From contig NC_080422.1 in assembly GCF_029873635.1 (NCBI RefSeq), positions 12,927,936 to 12,991,935 of the forward strand: a DNA stretch of 64,000 nt, written 5' to 3'. This DNA is from Malania oleifera. Taxonomy: Eukaryota > Streptophyta > Magnoliopsida > Santalales > Ximeniaceae. Positions 47,726 to 58,565 of this stretch are shown piece by piece (the first letter of the stretch is position 1; each line of letters begins with the position of its first letter). Position numbers and translations under genes: made by a program. A model generated the notes under the pieces. The model was not told the origin of the DNA. It searched no databases and saw only the letters and a program-made list of their open reading frames with translations.

Positions 47726-50700
47726 GTCCCAAAATGATGTAGTATCCTTCTTCATCCACTTTAACAGCATCTCCAGTCTTGAAGAAACCACCATCAATGA
47801 ATGATTCCTTAGTCACCTAATCAAATGCATTAACCAGAATGAGAAACCAAGATCAAAAACTCCACAATTTTACGTGTACACAATCAAATACGCAACAATT
47901 TCTCTTGCTTATCTTAGAAATAAACATTTTTTTATAGCATATAATAATTTAAACATCAAATTCACTAAAACAAAGTGTTGGGAAAAAAAAATGGTGGGTA
48001 AATTACTAGGCCTTTGTCAGAAAAAGAAATTTTATTGAGAGAGAGATATAAACTAAAGGAGAACAAAAATCCTAAACACCAAGGTGGAAAAAGGGTAAAG
48101 AAAAAACAGAAGATTTAAATCAGCTATTAAAAAAAAAAAATCTTCTTCCAACCCTTCCCCTCATACTTTGATACCAAATTTCCTAGTCTCACATCAATTG
48201 CGAAGGGAATATTTGTGTGGTTAATAAGATAGTAAGATATTACCACACAACTAAATTTTAGGAATTTTGGGATAATTTGTCAACCCAAAAATGCTAGTGG
48301 ATTTGACTGGGATGTTACAACTTCCAATGGTATCAGAGCAGTTGGATGATAATTTACTTGCTATTAACCACATGAAGAGTTGAACAGGTGGTGTGGAGGC
48401 ATGTTACCCATACGAAGCTAAATGGAGTAAAACAGATCCATATACCAGTCAAATGATACTAAGCTCATGATATGAGCCATGATGTTGCACAATGAGGACT
48501 GTATTTGAGAGGGAAAGATTGTAATACCCCAATTCTAATCCCACATCCATTATGGAGAGAGTATATGTGGCTTATTGTAAATGCATAAAATTACCCCTTT
48601 GCCCTAGATTGTAGAATTCATCAATGTCAAACTCCCGTGTGCATGATAAAAAAAATCTTGGCACGTGGCTTCCCACATGTAGGTGCTTGAGCTCATGCAC
48701 AGCGGCAAAACGACGTCGTTTTTGAGCAGTCAAAGCATCAAAAAATATAGGCGCTTGCGTTCACCCATGCACAAACAGGTGCGAAACGGCATGTTTTGGT
48801 TAGTTTTGGCTTTTAAAGAAAGTATATAAGGGAATTTGCGGGGGTGCAAAACGATCTCGTTTCAAGGCCCTCCTATCGTCTTCCTCCTTAGCCCACCCCA
48901 GCATGTGCGCTGGCCACCACCGGCGCCTGTCCTGCCATGGAAGCCAGCAGACATCTCATGCTCCCCCCTCCAGCAACCAGCTATGCTGCCATTCACCCCC
49001 AGAAAAACCAGGTCCTTTCCCTTCTTTCCCTCCCCTTCCCCAACATAGCCTCAAGTGGTGAAAGTCTAGCTGGTCGAGCCATAGCAGGGTGTGGAAGTTC
49101 ACCCCTTTACTTGCTGGATAGTACCCCTCCCTGATCTTTACCCATTTTTTAGCCTATTTAAACCCTCCCTAGCCCCTCAGTCAAAGACACACACGAGAAA
49201 CCTATAAATCAAGCCTCCTCCTCATCCCATCTCCAGCCACTACCCTCCTTTTTATTTTCCAGCCACCACAGAGAGACCTCTCTCCCTCCCTTCGCCTCTT
49301 ATCTCCTCCCTTTTCAAGCCTAACTAGAGAGCAGAGACAATCTCCACCTCGTCCCTCAGCCTCACTCCCATGCTTGGCCAGAGGGACACGTGGTAGGGTG
49401 TCTACAACTCCCAATTTTGGGATGTTCCAGAGAGTTTTGGCTTGGTGGGCTTGAATCAAGGTTCACTAAAGGGAGTCCCTACTCCTTAGCCTTTTTCTAA
49501 GCTGCTCAAGCGCCTGCATCATTCATGACCCAAGTTTCCTTTTAATTTTCTCTCATCCAAACCATGTGTCATGACCGAATTCACTCAGAAATCTATCTTT
49601 TCCATTAATTTAGACGTGACATGTTAGTCCATTATTAAAGCATGATATCTTGCACCATTTTGCCCCTCCCCCATAAATGCCCCCGATTATTCTTCAAGGG
49701 GAGCCTTTCTGACACTTAAGCAATCAAGCACTCCCCTTTCTAACCCTCTCACTTTGGATTCCCACTAGTTCAAGGAATTCCTTCAGCCATCAAAATACCT
49801 TCATCAGCACAATCCACACTTGAACTTCTTGGGAATTGCTGGGTCTCCTCTCTATGCCCTCTACAAAGCATCATTACTTGTGTGGAACAAAGCTTTCCTC
49901 CCCTTTCAAGAGCCCCCTCCACAAAGGGATTATTTTTCTTTCAATGTTTTATTATTAATATATAAGAGGGCAGACCTAGAGCTAAGCATAACGCTCCACT
50001 TGCTCTTCTTCTTTTCTTCATTTCCCCTGCTCTTATCTTCTCTTCTCCGTAACTAACTTTACAGCATAAATTAATTGAGAACTTTATATCATACCAACGT
50101 CCACTCTGCTCACTCAAACCAATTGATTCACCTCTTGGCCAGGATTAAGCATACAACAGCTGAAGACAATTATAAACTGTTAAAAACACTTCGAACCAGG
50201 CGGTTCAAACAAATATGAGAATTGTAAAAAAAACAAAAAGCAAAAAGAGAAATATATGGGTGCTGCTGCTGTGTATGCCAGCTGCATAGTAGCACACAGC
50301 ACAGAAGGTGACAACTGTCTCATTACGGCTTCTATGAGAAACAAAAATGAAGCATGCACCAGCCCAAAAGGTGGATAGGATCTATCTCACAATTAAAGAG
50401 GTGAAAATTGATTCCCGAAAAGTTAATACTAATCAAATCAAGATGGGGGAGCTTGTCCACATTATCCTGTATTAAAAGAGTCATTTCATATCAAATTACA
50501 AATCAAACTAGATATAAAAATAAATAGTGATAAATATAAAGTGAAATTCGGAAGTAACCACCTCAGGAAGTTTCCAATACTCCTTGAACAAGGAAGGACT
50601 CCTAATGCAAAGCTCACCAACTCCTGTTGCATCACTGCTACTCTCATCTTCTAATAGAATCTTAGCCTGTAATAAATACAAAATGTTGCCATGAAATATT

Positions 50701-53700
50701 AACCAAAAATACTCACCTAAAATAACATAGTTTAGAAATTTGAAATGCAAAACTTAAATTCCATGCTAACCTCCACACCAGGGAATGGTTTACCAACAGT
50801 GCCTCCCTTACGCACACCTCTTAAGGGATTAGAGATTGCCATGACAAACTTCAAACATCAAAAGGAATATCTTTAACATAAACACAAAAGGAACATCTCC
50901 AAATAGATTAGATTAAAGCCTTATCCGCAAAGAAAGGCCATATAACAATTTAATTAAGTGGATGGCTAATTCAATTACCTCAGTCATTCCGTATCGTTCC
51001 AAAAGACGATGGCCTGTGATGGTTTCCCACTGTTGCATGATAGGAAAAGGGAGTGCAGAGGAACCACACATCTGGAGTGCAGTCAATTATTTAGTCAGGG
51101 TCCAACCATTCATCAATTGTTGGTTTTGATGCACATGGGAAAGGAGAAGAAATTTTTCAACACAATTGAAGGAAAAAAATCAGCCGCAAATAAATATGTT
51201 AAGACTAGAAGTCTAGAACATAAGATATTTCCAGTTGAGATCAAACTATCAAATCCAATAATCTATCCAAAGTTTGAATATAAACTTAAGCTGAGAAGAG
51301 GTTTTCTAGGCTAGTTACCATAAGTCGTAACTGGGATGCAGCTGAGGCAGAAGCAGCTTGTAACTCTGGATCCATTCCTTCATAACCTTGAATCAATCGA
51401 GTATACATAGTTGGAACCTATGTATTACGAAAGCACTTGACTGTAACACCACTTAATAAGTCTATAAACTTCTGCTGGGACAAGTTGACAACTAATTGTA
51501 TTATATTGTATATGTTGTCTCCTATTGTCCAGTCACCACTTTTCATCATTTTATCTTTAAATTGTATTATATTTTCTCCCTCTAGTGTCCACAACCTAAT
51601 TCTCTTACGTTACCCTTTCTCTTCCAATTTTAAATGCATAATCTAACAATAAACACTATGTTAAAGAGTTAAACTTTCACCCGGAATATAACTTTACAAT
51701 CCTTACATCATAAATGATCTACCCTCCTAGTTAAGAAAAAAATCTATTTGAAGTTTATTGCATGCACTTCCTAAAGTTTATTAAGTGTTCTTCTCTCTTC
51801 TTAAAGCATGCATGACATGGCAAAGTCTATCTCCATATTCATGTCATCCATGTAGTCCCTCATAAACTTTATTGTCCTTTCCATTTTGACCATTCAAATG
51901 CGCTCCTATCAATATTTTCTCACTCCTTTGATATCCCTTGTATAACATTATCTATATCTTCTCAAAATTAACTCATAATTTTTTTTGTGCCTTTTGAGGA
52001 ACATAAACGCTAATGGCATTTATTATCTCTTGTACTAAGACGGTCTTTATTTTTATGATCCTATGTCCTACTCTTTTAACATCTAAAGTACTATGGTCTT
52101 TGTATAGAATGATTCCTAGCCATTCTTATGTTTTTGTTTCCCAATGTACCAAAGTTTGAATCCAGGTTCTACACTAACTTTTTCCACTACTCACTTAGTT
52201 TCTAGATGCCAAATACAGAGAGTCTGAACTTACCCCTGTAAACACAGTTATAGCACCTTCAACCTTGGTTCCATCTACCGGATATGATTCACGCCATCGC
52301 TGCCAGATTCCCCTCACACTAAATTTTGGCATGAACTCAACCTTTAACACCATAAGCACACAATATTACAAACAAAATCCTAACTATTCAATGGAACTAT
52401 CTTATCATAAGTAGCATGGTAAAAAGATTAACAAATGGAAACTTAAAAACAACTTTAATTGGGAAAATTACCACAGAACCCGCATAAAGTGGGGCTAGTA
52501 AAGCATTGAAAAGCCCATGAACATGTATTAAATAAGTCAAGGATCAGTAAAGTTATCATAGAGCACACAACAGGAAAAATGAAGATGTTAAAGTTTCCAA
52601 TAAGTACCATGCTAAACCTGAAAAGATTAAAAACTGATATTTTTTTAAAAATAAAGGTGTTTGATGGATATGATGTAGTGGCAGACAATGCAGAAATTGA
52701 TCAGCAGATATGTACTCCCAAGATTCAGCCAATATTTTGACCTGAAATTTAGACAGAATAGCAGTAAAGGTTAATACCAAAACCAAATGTCAAAATAAGA
52801 ATATAAAACTGAGAAGGACTTCAATCAGTGACACAGCATCGTTGAGTGATATCATTTTGGGTACTCATTTGCAAGTGATAGCTAGCATAAATACCTAACT
52901 TTCTGCAAGCATAGCAAGTCAATATTCGTAGTCACTACACCGAAAAACAGTCATGCACAAAATAGATTCCTGCTACTGCTCCTACAGTTCCATTGCTTTT
53001 AAGAATAAATACTGACAAGAGACTCAAAACACATACACAAGTGTAACCATGATGTGCTGTAACAAGATTTGCAAATTTTTTTTTTTTGTCCAAATAGAGT
53101 TACAATGAACTGTGCTTTAAAATGGAGCAAAAACTCCTGTTCACACAAATACCTGTGCAGAGATGCTATTGTGAGTGTGAACAGCACCTTTAGGTTTACC
53201 TGTTGTACCACTAGTGTATATAATTAATGCTGGATTATCACCTGCACCGTCAGAAAACCAATAGATTATGAGAAAGAATATTTGCGTCATTGACTATATA
53301 AATATAAACCTTTAGTGCCTTCAAAATATGGTCCACCTTCTATTTTATGTGATATCAGAGTGTTTTCCAGTGAACTTTTCTCTTCATCTTTTCCTCTTGT
53401 TTGTAAGTGATCATAAGTGCTTGCCTGTGAAGTTATGCTAGGAAGTTCGGGAAAAAGATAAAATTGGGCAGAACTTTTAGCAGCAACATTTTGCATAAGC
53501 TCACGATGATCTTCAGTACTTAATATCATAGATACATCCTGTGAATCACAAAACCAGAGGAGCTCCTTATAAATACACCTTCAAAGAAACTAATAAGGAA
53601 AAGTGCATGAACAAGATACTATAAACAGGCCCAAAAACAGAACTAAATGCTTCTAATTATTTTCCCAGATGCTATGTAAACAATAACAAAGACAGTTAAA

Positions 53701-56457
53701 ACAATTCAACCTAAATTACCAAATAAATATTTTCACCCTTCATCTACCCCTGAGCACATTGTTGATGAAAAAGAAATTTACAGGAAATGAATTTTACAGA
53801 AACTATTCTACATTTCAAATATCAAGATGGAATAAAATGGTAAAAAATGTGATTAAAACCATCCACAGTCAAGAGTACAGACAATCTATGGATTATAATA
53901 TAAGAAGATTCAAGCCTGGAACTTTTCTAAACAAATCCTGCATCTAGGATTTCACAAAGATATTTATCTGACACATTCTCATGACCATTCAGGAATCCAA
54001 ACTCCAATATAGCAAGCAAGGTCTTAAATTTTGAAGCTCCAAAAGTACGGAAATTTCGACGGAAATTTCGATTTCAATGTCAATTTTGATTTCGATTTGA
54101 AAATATAACGAAAATTAGTAGTAAAGCATGGAATTCTTTGTGAAACTTTAGAAATGGTTAACATAATAATATAAGTTTCAGGACTAATATATTACAAATT
54201 AAATACATCTATGTTTAGTATGAGGCGTAAAAGTTGTAAAATAGTATGTGTATCAAACATATTTGTAAGATAATGTACATTAAACATATTCAGTTAATAC
54301 AAATGAAACTCATAAATCATTCAAATATTATTTATTATACAAAAAATGATAATTTAGACAAGAATGGTTAAATAAAATGTTACTCTATGTTTATTTTTTC
54401 ATATAATTTCAAAAGCACTTGTAATAATATTTTGTTTCAATAAAATAAATAAAATTAATTAAGATAGAAATTTCACTTCACTCCTAAATTTCTCATTTGA
54501 ATTCTAACGAAATTTCATCATATAGTTAAAATTTCAAGATTTCAATAAATTTCGGATGATTCGTTGAGATTTCGACGGAAATTTCGACAATTTCGTGGAA
54601 ATTTAAGACCATGATAGCAAGGGGTGCTATCAAAGTAACTGCACTTCTGGCCTTAAGCAGTCATTGAAAGCTATAGATAAGAAAATAAAGACTATTTCAG
54701 GACGAACCGAATCATTGATCACATGCAAAAGCTCGGCTTCTGGGTAGCTCAAAGCCAGTGGAACAGCAACACCTCCACTAAACCAAGTGCCAAGTATTCC
54801 AGCAACAAACTCAGCTGATGGTTTAGCCACAATTCCTATTCGAGCTCCACCAAGATGTTTGTTTCCTCTAACATCATCAACTGACAATGAAGATTTTTCT
54901 TGTTTGTTTGGTGCAATTGCCTGAATAAGAAATGATTAGGTCCGATTAAAACAATAAAGAGTAAAATTACCCTAAATTTTTTTTTAAGAGAATGATAGAT
55001 AAATATGGAGAGGGGTAGCAGGGTTTGATCTAGAAAAGTTAAAGTCAAAAAGCAAATGCAAATGGACATGCACATACAGATAGACTGAGAACACTCAGAG
55101 CATATAAAGAGTTTGGATATGCTACTTCATCACTGTTAAGTTGTAAAGATAAGTCAACAACAACTCACAGCATTTAAATTGCCATTAAGTAGTAGACTCG
55201 ATATTTTCCAGGCAGATGAGATGAGCTGACTGTAACTGTAACTCTTTTGTTCTGCTCTTATGGCGACACTGCCACAAGCTTCAGACCCCTGCTTTGCAAC
55301 TGCTTTGACCACCTCCATAAATGAACTAGAATCTGATGCTGTACTAGATAACAAAGACAAAACTAAATAATTCTTATTTCTTCATATACATCTCGGTAAA
55401 AACCTGTTGCAATGATCTTCTCAATAACATGATATGAAGATAACCAAAGCAAAAGAATCCCTGAAGCACATGCACAAATGAAATTTGAGATTTTCGCTAG
55501 GACTACATTAATTGCCATTTTTCTAGAACTATTATAAAAATCCATTCTACATGCATAGTTCATGGAATATAATTATGTACCAAAAGAGAATGACTGAGTA
55601 GTGTGCCAGTTACATTCAATGGGATTCAGTGACATAGCTGTAAGTCATATGATCAGTTTCAGGTTCTAAAAATCAACGCCAATTCAATGTGTGCATGTGA
55701 ATACACACACACACACACATTTAGCATTACTAGCCTTCAGCTTCTTAGCAATTTGTTTTGGTTTCGTGATGTATCATTTGGCTCCCCCGGGGGGTATTCG
55801 GGTCATTTCTTAAGAATTTCATACAGATGCTAATAGCCTAATACGCAACAGATGCACAAAAATGTAACAGATATCAAAATCAAAAAAACTAACGCACAAC
55901 AAATCATCAGAAAATTAATGTCATTCATAAGATTTCCGCCTTAAAACCGCCCAAAAAATCGAAGGCAAAAGCAGATACTAGGAATAGAACCGAGTGTACC
56001 ATCTCAAAACATCACAATTCGATCAAAACATGAAGCCAGGGTACACAATCAAAGCAAAAGTCAACACATTCCCGTATTAGAAGGCAAAAGCCAAGATAAC
56101 ATTATTATTCGGTTTGATTGCGGATAAAAAATTAGAAGAAGAAAAATAATAAGAACCCCAGTACGAAATTTTCCTTGTTTTGCAATCCGAGAACTCCAAA
56201 AACTTCCAATTCTCACATGCCCATATACCCATAATTCAAAATTATCAGAAGCCAATGAACAGATCTAAAATGGATGGCAAATTCGAAAGAAACTCACACG
56301 AAAAACTTCGGTGTTGCGAGAACCAGAAGCCAGGGTTGGCTCGAATGCGGACAGAGATATCATACAGAGTCTTGAATAGAGAAGAAGGCTCGTCACCAGC
56401 CAGGCGAAGACTGTACAAAGGCTTGAACTGGTAGTTGAACACTTTAAGTGTGCCCAT
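47726..56457 (-). CDS. AAE13: AAE13-type malonyl-CoA synthetase, exons 1-13 intact; gene broken at its 3' end
   Basis: The family enzyme activates malonate with ATP and CoA to malonyl-CoA; the Arabidopsis protein is known in cytosol and mitochondria. Minus-strand exons: 56298-56457, 55169-55338, 54708-54920, 53310-53538, 53153-53241, 52672-52741, 52472-52524, 52234-52341, 51319-51417, 50979-51071, 50771-50848, 50562-50666, 47726-47816. Phases join throughout (1558 nt, 519 codons) without a stop. Exon 1 ([10 protein letters not shown]..., Arg-rich, ending RSFS) looks like a mitochondrial presequence; the internal FMEVVKAV Met in exon 2 matches the short-form start. The AMP-binding P-loop [11 protein letters not shown] is in exon 5, LLERYGMTE in exon 10, FFKTGD in exon 13. 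About 100 C-terminal residues, including the NAMGK lysine, are only found decayed at 31645-33228. Reading into intron 13 gives a stop two codons on. Probably a recent pseudogene or truncated gene. Confidence 0.88.
47817..50561 (-). other. AAE13 intron 12, enlarged by a GC-rich LTR-like insertion
   Basis: This intron is 2.7 kb against mostly 80-870 bases elsewhere in the exon 1-12 part. From 48166 it holds a TRIM/LARD-like start. From about 48650 to 49950 there is unusually GC-rich sequence with aaacgacgtcgttt, TATA-like atataag and ctatttaaac strings, and C-rich tracts, as in an LTR. No protein domain was recognised. Confidence 0.5.
48166..48600 (+). mobile_element. TRIM/LARD-like retroelement remnant in AAE13 intron 12
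   Basis: The block ctagtctcacatcaattg...gaatatttgtgtgg (48186-48220) ends in gggatgttaca and is followed by a perfect primer-binding site tggtatcagagc (48330-48341). A polypurine stretch gagagggaaagat (about 48508-48520) then precedes tgtaataccccaattctaat (48521), a diverged version of the left repeat. So a short internal region (about 190 bp) lies between two related repeats. The right edge is uncertain and may continue into a longer LTR. Confidence 0.6.
51800..52190 (-). pseudogene. RTE-clade endonuclease fragment in AAE13 intron 8
   Basis: On the minus strand a frame reads [19 protein letters not shown] and [15 protein letters not shown], matching the endonuclease (APE-type) region of plant RTE LINEs, where the R-V-G-D-R-I...ISVYAPQ block is typical. 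Downstream frames are broken (KGVRKY then DYMDDM). It sits between exons 9 and 8 of the AAE13 gene and does not disturb their splice sites. Confidence 0.65.
52525..52671 (-). other. Probable U12-type AT-AC intron in AAE13 (intron 6)
   Basis: Between exons 6 and 7 no GT-AG pair fits the frame. An AT-AC intron fits exactly: donor ATATCC (minor-class consensus ATATCCTT), branch-site-like ATCCTTGAC (52536-52544; consensus TTCCTTRAC), and acceptor AC 12 bases after the branch adenosine. Joining there gives [14 protein letters not shown], the sequence expected for the family. Length is 147 bases. Confidence 0.85.
54020..54610. mobile_element. Non-autonomous DNA transposon in AAE13 intron 3, ~590 bp
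   Basis: The inverted ends GGTCTTAAATTT and AAATTTAAGACC are perfect over 12 bp. Subterminal aaatttcgacggaaatttcga blocks occur at both sides. Flanks both end in agcaa, but a clean target duplication is not evident. No transposase is encoded. MULE or hAT origin is undecided. Confidence 0.65.
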
Positions 56458-57322
56458 ATTTGTGGGTGGGTTAGTTGATTTGCATTTAGGGTGACGCCGT
56501 TTTGGATGTCATCTGTGGCAGATAACTAGCATTCCCATGTGGTTGGTCGCACACTTTGAATCCGATCTTGCTTTCTTTCACTGCACATTGGTTTTTCGCT
56601 TTCGATGTTTTTGATGTTTTGCCTCAGAAAGCAAGAAAAAAGGCAACGTAGGCATCGGGGAAATCAATTAAGAGGTGAATGTTGGAGCGGCGGTGTGGGT
56701 TTTGCTGGGGTTTAATAAGTTTAAGCGTGGTGATCACAAAAGGAATATATATGAAAATTGGCCCTTTTATTTATTTTTTATATATTTATAATTAGACTAT
56801 TGGAGGCCCGAACGGATCACCAAGTGACCTAAGAGGTAATACATCTGATTTCTTAACTCTTCACTATTCTCAGTTTCTAGCAACATGAAATTTGTAATTT
56901 TAAAGTTTTATGATATTCTTGAAACTTTAGAAAAAATTTATGGCAATTTTTTCAATCTTAAGCAAGATATCTATCTTTTTATCAAACCTCAAGAAAGGTA
57001 AGTGTTTTTTGTCCTATAAATTAACATAAATGACAACTACCCAAACCTCCTCCCTATGCAACACTCCATTACCTTGTAAAGTAATATCATGTTTAAGACC
57101 TTAAATTTGAACTAGTGTGAATTTAGATAGAATAGATACTACGCAATACAATTCCACAAAATTTTAAATTTAAAAAAAAAAATTTTACACCCTCCACACA
57201 ACTTACTTAAGGGTTTTTAAATATATGAAAACCAAGAAGGAAAAAAAAATACCTCATTCCATATCTTATTTTTTGCAAATGATAGGTTAAAGATGGGCCA
57301 GAATAACAATCATAGTCAATTT
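56458..57322 (-). promoter_or_regulatory. Upstream region of the AAE13 gene
   Basis: Sequence 5' to the exon 1 ATG on the minus strand; it presumably includes the promoter and 5' UTR. No unambiguous TATA box was found close to the ATG. Beyond about 56760 it becomes AT-rich spacer. No other gene seen. Confidence 0.35.
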
Positions 57323-57597
57323 TATTAAATTACCATTTTACTTAAAAGCTTAAACTATTAGGTTATAACACTTCTCCACACGCACAACCCGACAGCACGT
57401 GGAGAAACAAACCCATGATAAATAGCACCCATTATATGGAAGATAATAATTTTTTTTTAAATACCACAATAAACACGGACAATAAGACTTAAACTTAGGA
57501 CTTCTTCATAACCAATTCTGATATCATATTAGATTACCACTTTATCTAAAAATTTAAACTATTAAATTACAAGCCAAGAGTGTATATCAAGTTTTAA
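57323..57597 (-). mobile_element. Second TRIM copy, opposite orientation to the one at 45915
   Basis: Read on the minus strand: a repeat (57527-57597) containing aaacttgatatacac and ending gtggtaatctaata, then a primer-binding-like tgatatcagaattgg (57512-57526), an internal region sharing ctgtcgggttg-type sequence with the first copy, and a shortened second repeat (57323-57370) starting tgttataacctaatag. It is more decayed than the first copy, and its second repeat lacks an internal block. Confidence 0.75.
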
Positions 57598-58440
57598 TAA
57601 ATTTAATCTAATTTCACTATATTTCTTGTATGACTCAATCTTACAAAATAAACGCATCCCTAAAATCATTAAGGATAGAATTGAATGGTCCAAGAACTCT
57701 GGATCCAACAGAACGGGTAAAATAGGAAAATAATTCCTTGCAATGCTATGTGACTGAGTGATTCCATCTGTAAAGGATCAGCTGTGAACTAAAAGGAACC
57801 TTCGTCCCAAACCCAAAAGGCAAAGATGGAATGGGATTTTGGCTATCATTCAAGGTGGGGTGCAAGTGCAAAGAAGTTTCCTAGGAAACAAACAAGGCCT
57901 CCTCTTATTTCCTATCGGTTAGCAAAGGCTTCATACATATCCAATTTAGCAATCCATCCTCCTTTGTCCTCTAGTGGGCCTTAGGGAACTAGTTAGAATT
58001 TAATGGTTTAAAAAAACAAAGAATTTTGAAGAATAAAGGAGAATTTAGAGAAAAGTTTGTAGCCCAAAGGCTATGCTAATGTTCTCCACACAGCAAAGGA
58101 TATGGACAATGATCCTCAGTCAAAAGGAGCTTTAAAAGTTGCCTTCGCAACATTGTGGGTAAGAGAATTAAATTATGTTGGCAAGAAACAAACGAAGCAC
58201 AAAGTGAAAAATTTATGAAAACATGAGCATCTACCACAACATTCAAAGCAATTGGATAGCCTTGTCATCAAATCTTTTCATTCTTTTTGGTCCAATGGGG
58301 AGCCATCCTTCTCAAGATTTGAACCCGAACTCTAATCACTCGTATTGTTCTTAAGACACTCAAATCTCTATTATTCATGAGCAAGACTTTATTATCTAAA
58401 TGGTTGTGGATATTCTGTGAATAGCGGTATTGTTTGGAGG
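57598..58440. other. Spacer, no gene recognised
   Basis: AT-rich intergenic sequence between the TRIM and the 2.5-kb LTR; no coding structure or clear repeat. Confidence 0.5.
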
Positions 58441-58445
58441 AATAT

Positions 58446-58528
58446 TGTAAAGACCCGAAAAATTAAAATGATTAAAATAAATAAATAAAATAATAAATGA
58501 ACAGATAAAGGGAATAGTATGAAAACAA

Positions 58529-58565
<37 letters not shown>

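Noticed and set aside
49202-49459. Minus-strand 85-codon frame rich in Arg/Glu/Gly
   Set aside because: It is antisense to the GC-rich LTR-like sequence within AAE13 intron 12, and composition alone explains the open frame.
52661-52680. Destroyed splice donor in AAE13 exon 6, as further evidence of decay
   Set aside because: The missing GT is explained by an AT-AC intron whose donor, branch site and acceptor all fit and restore the conserved reading.
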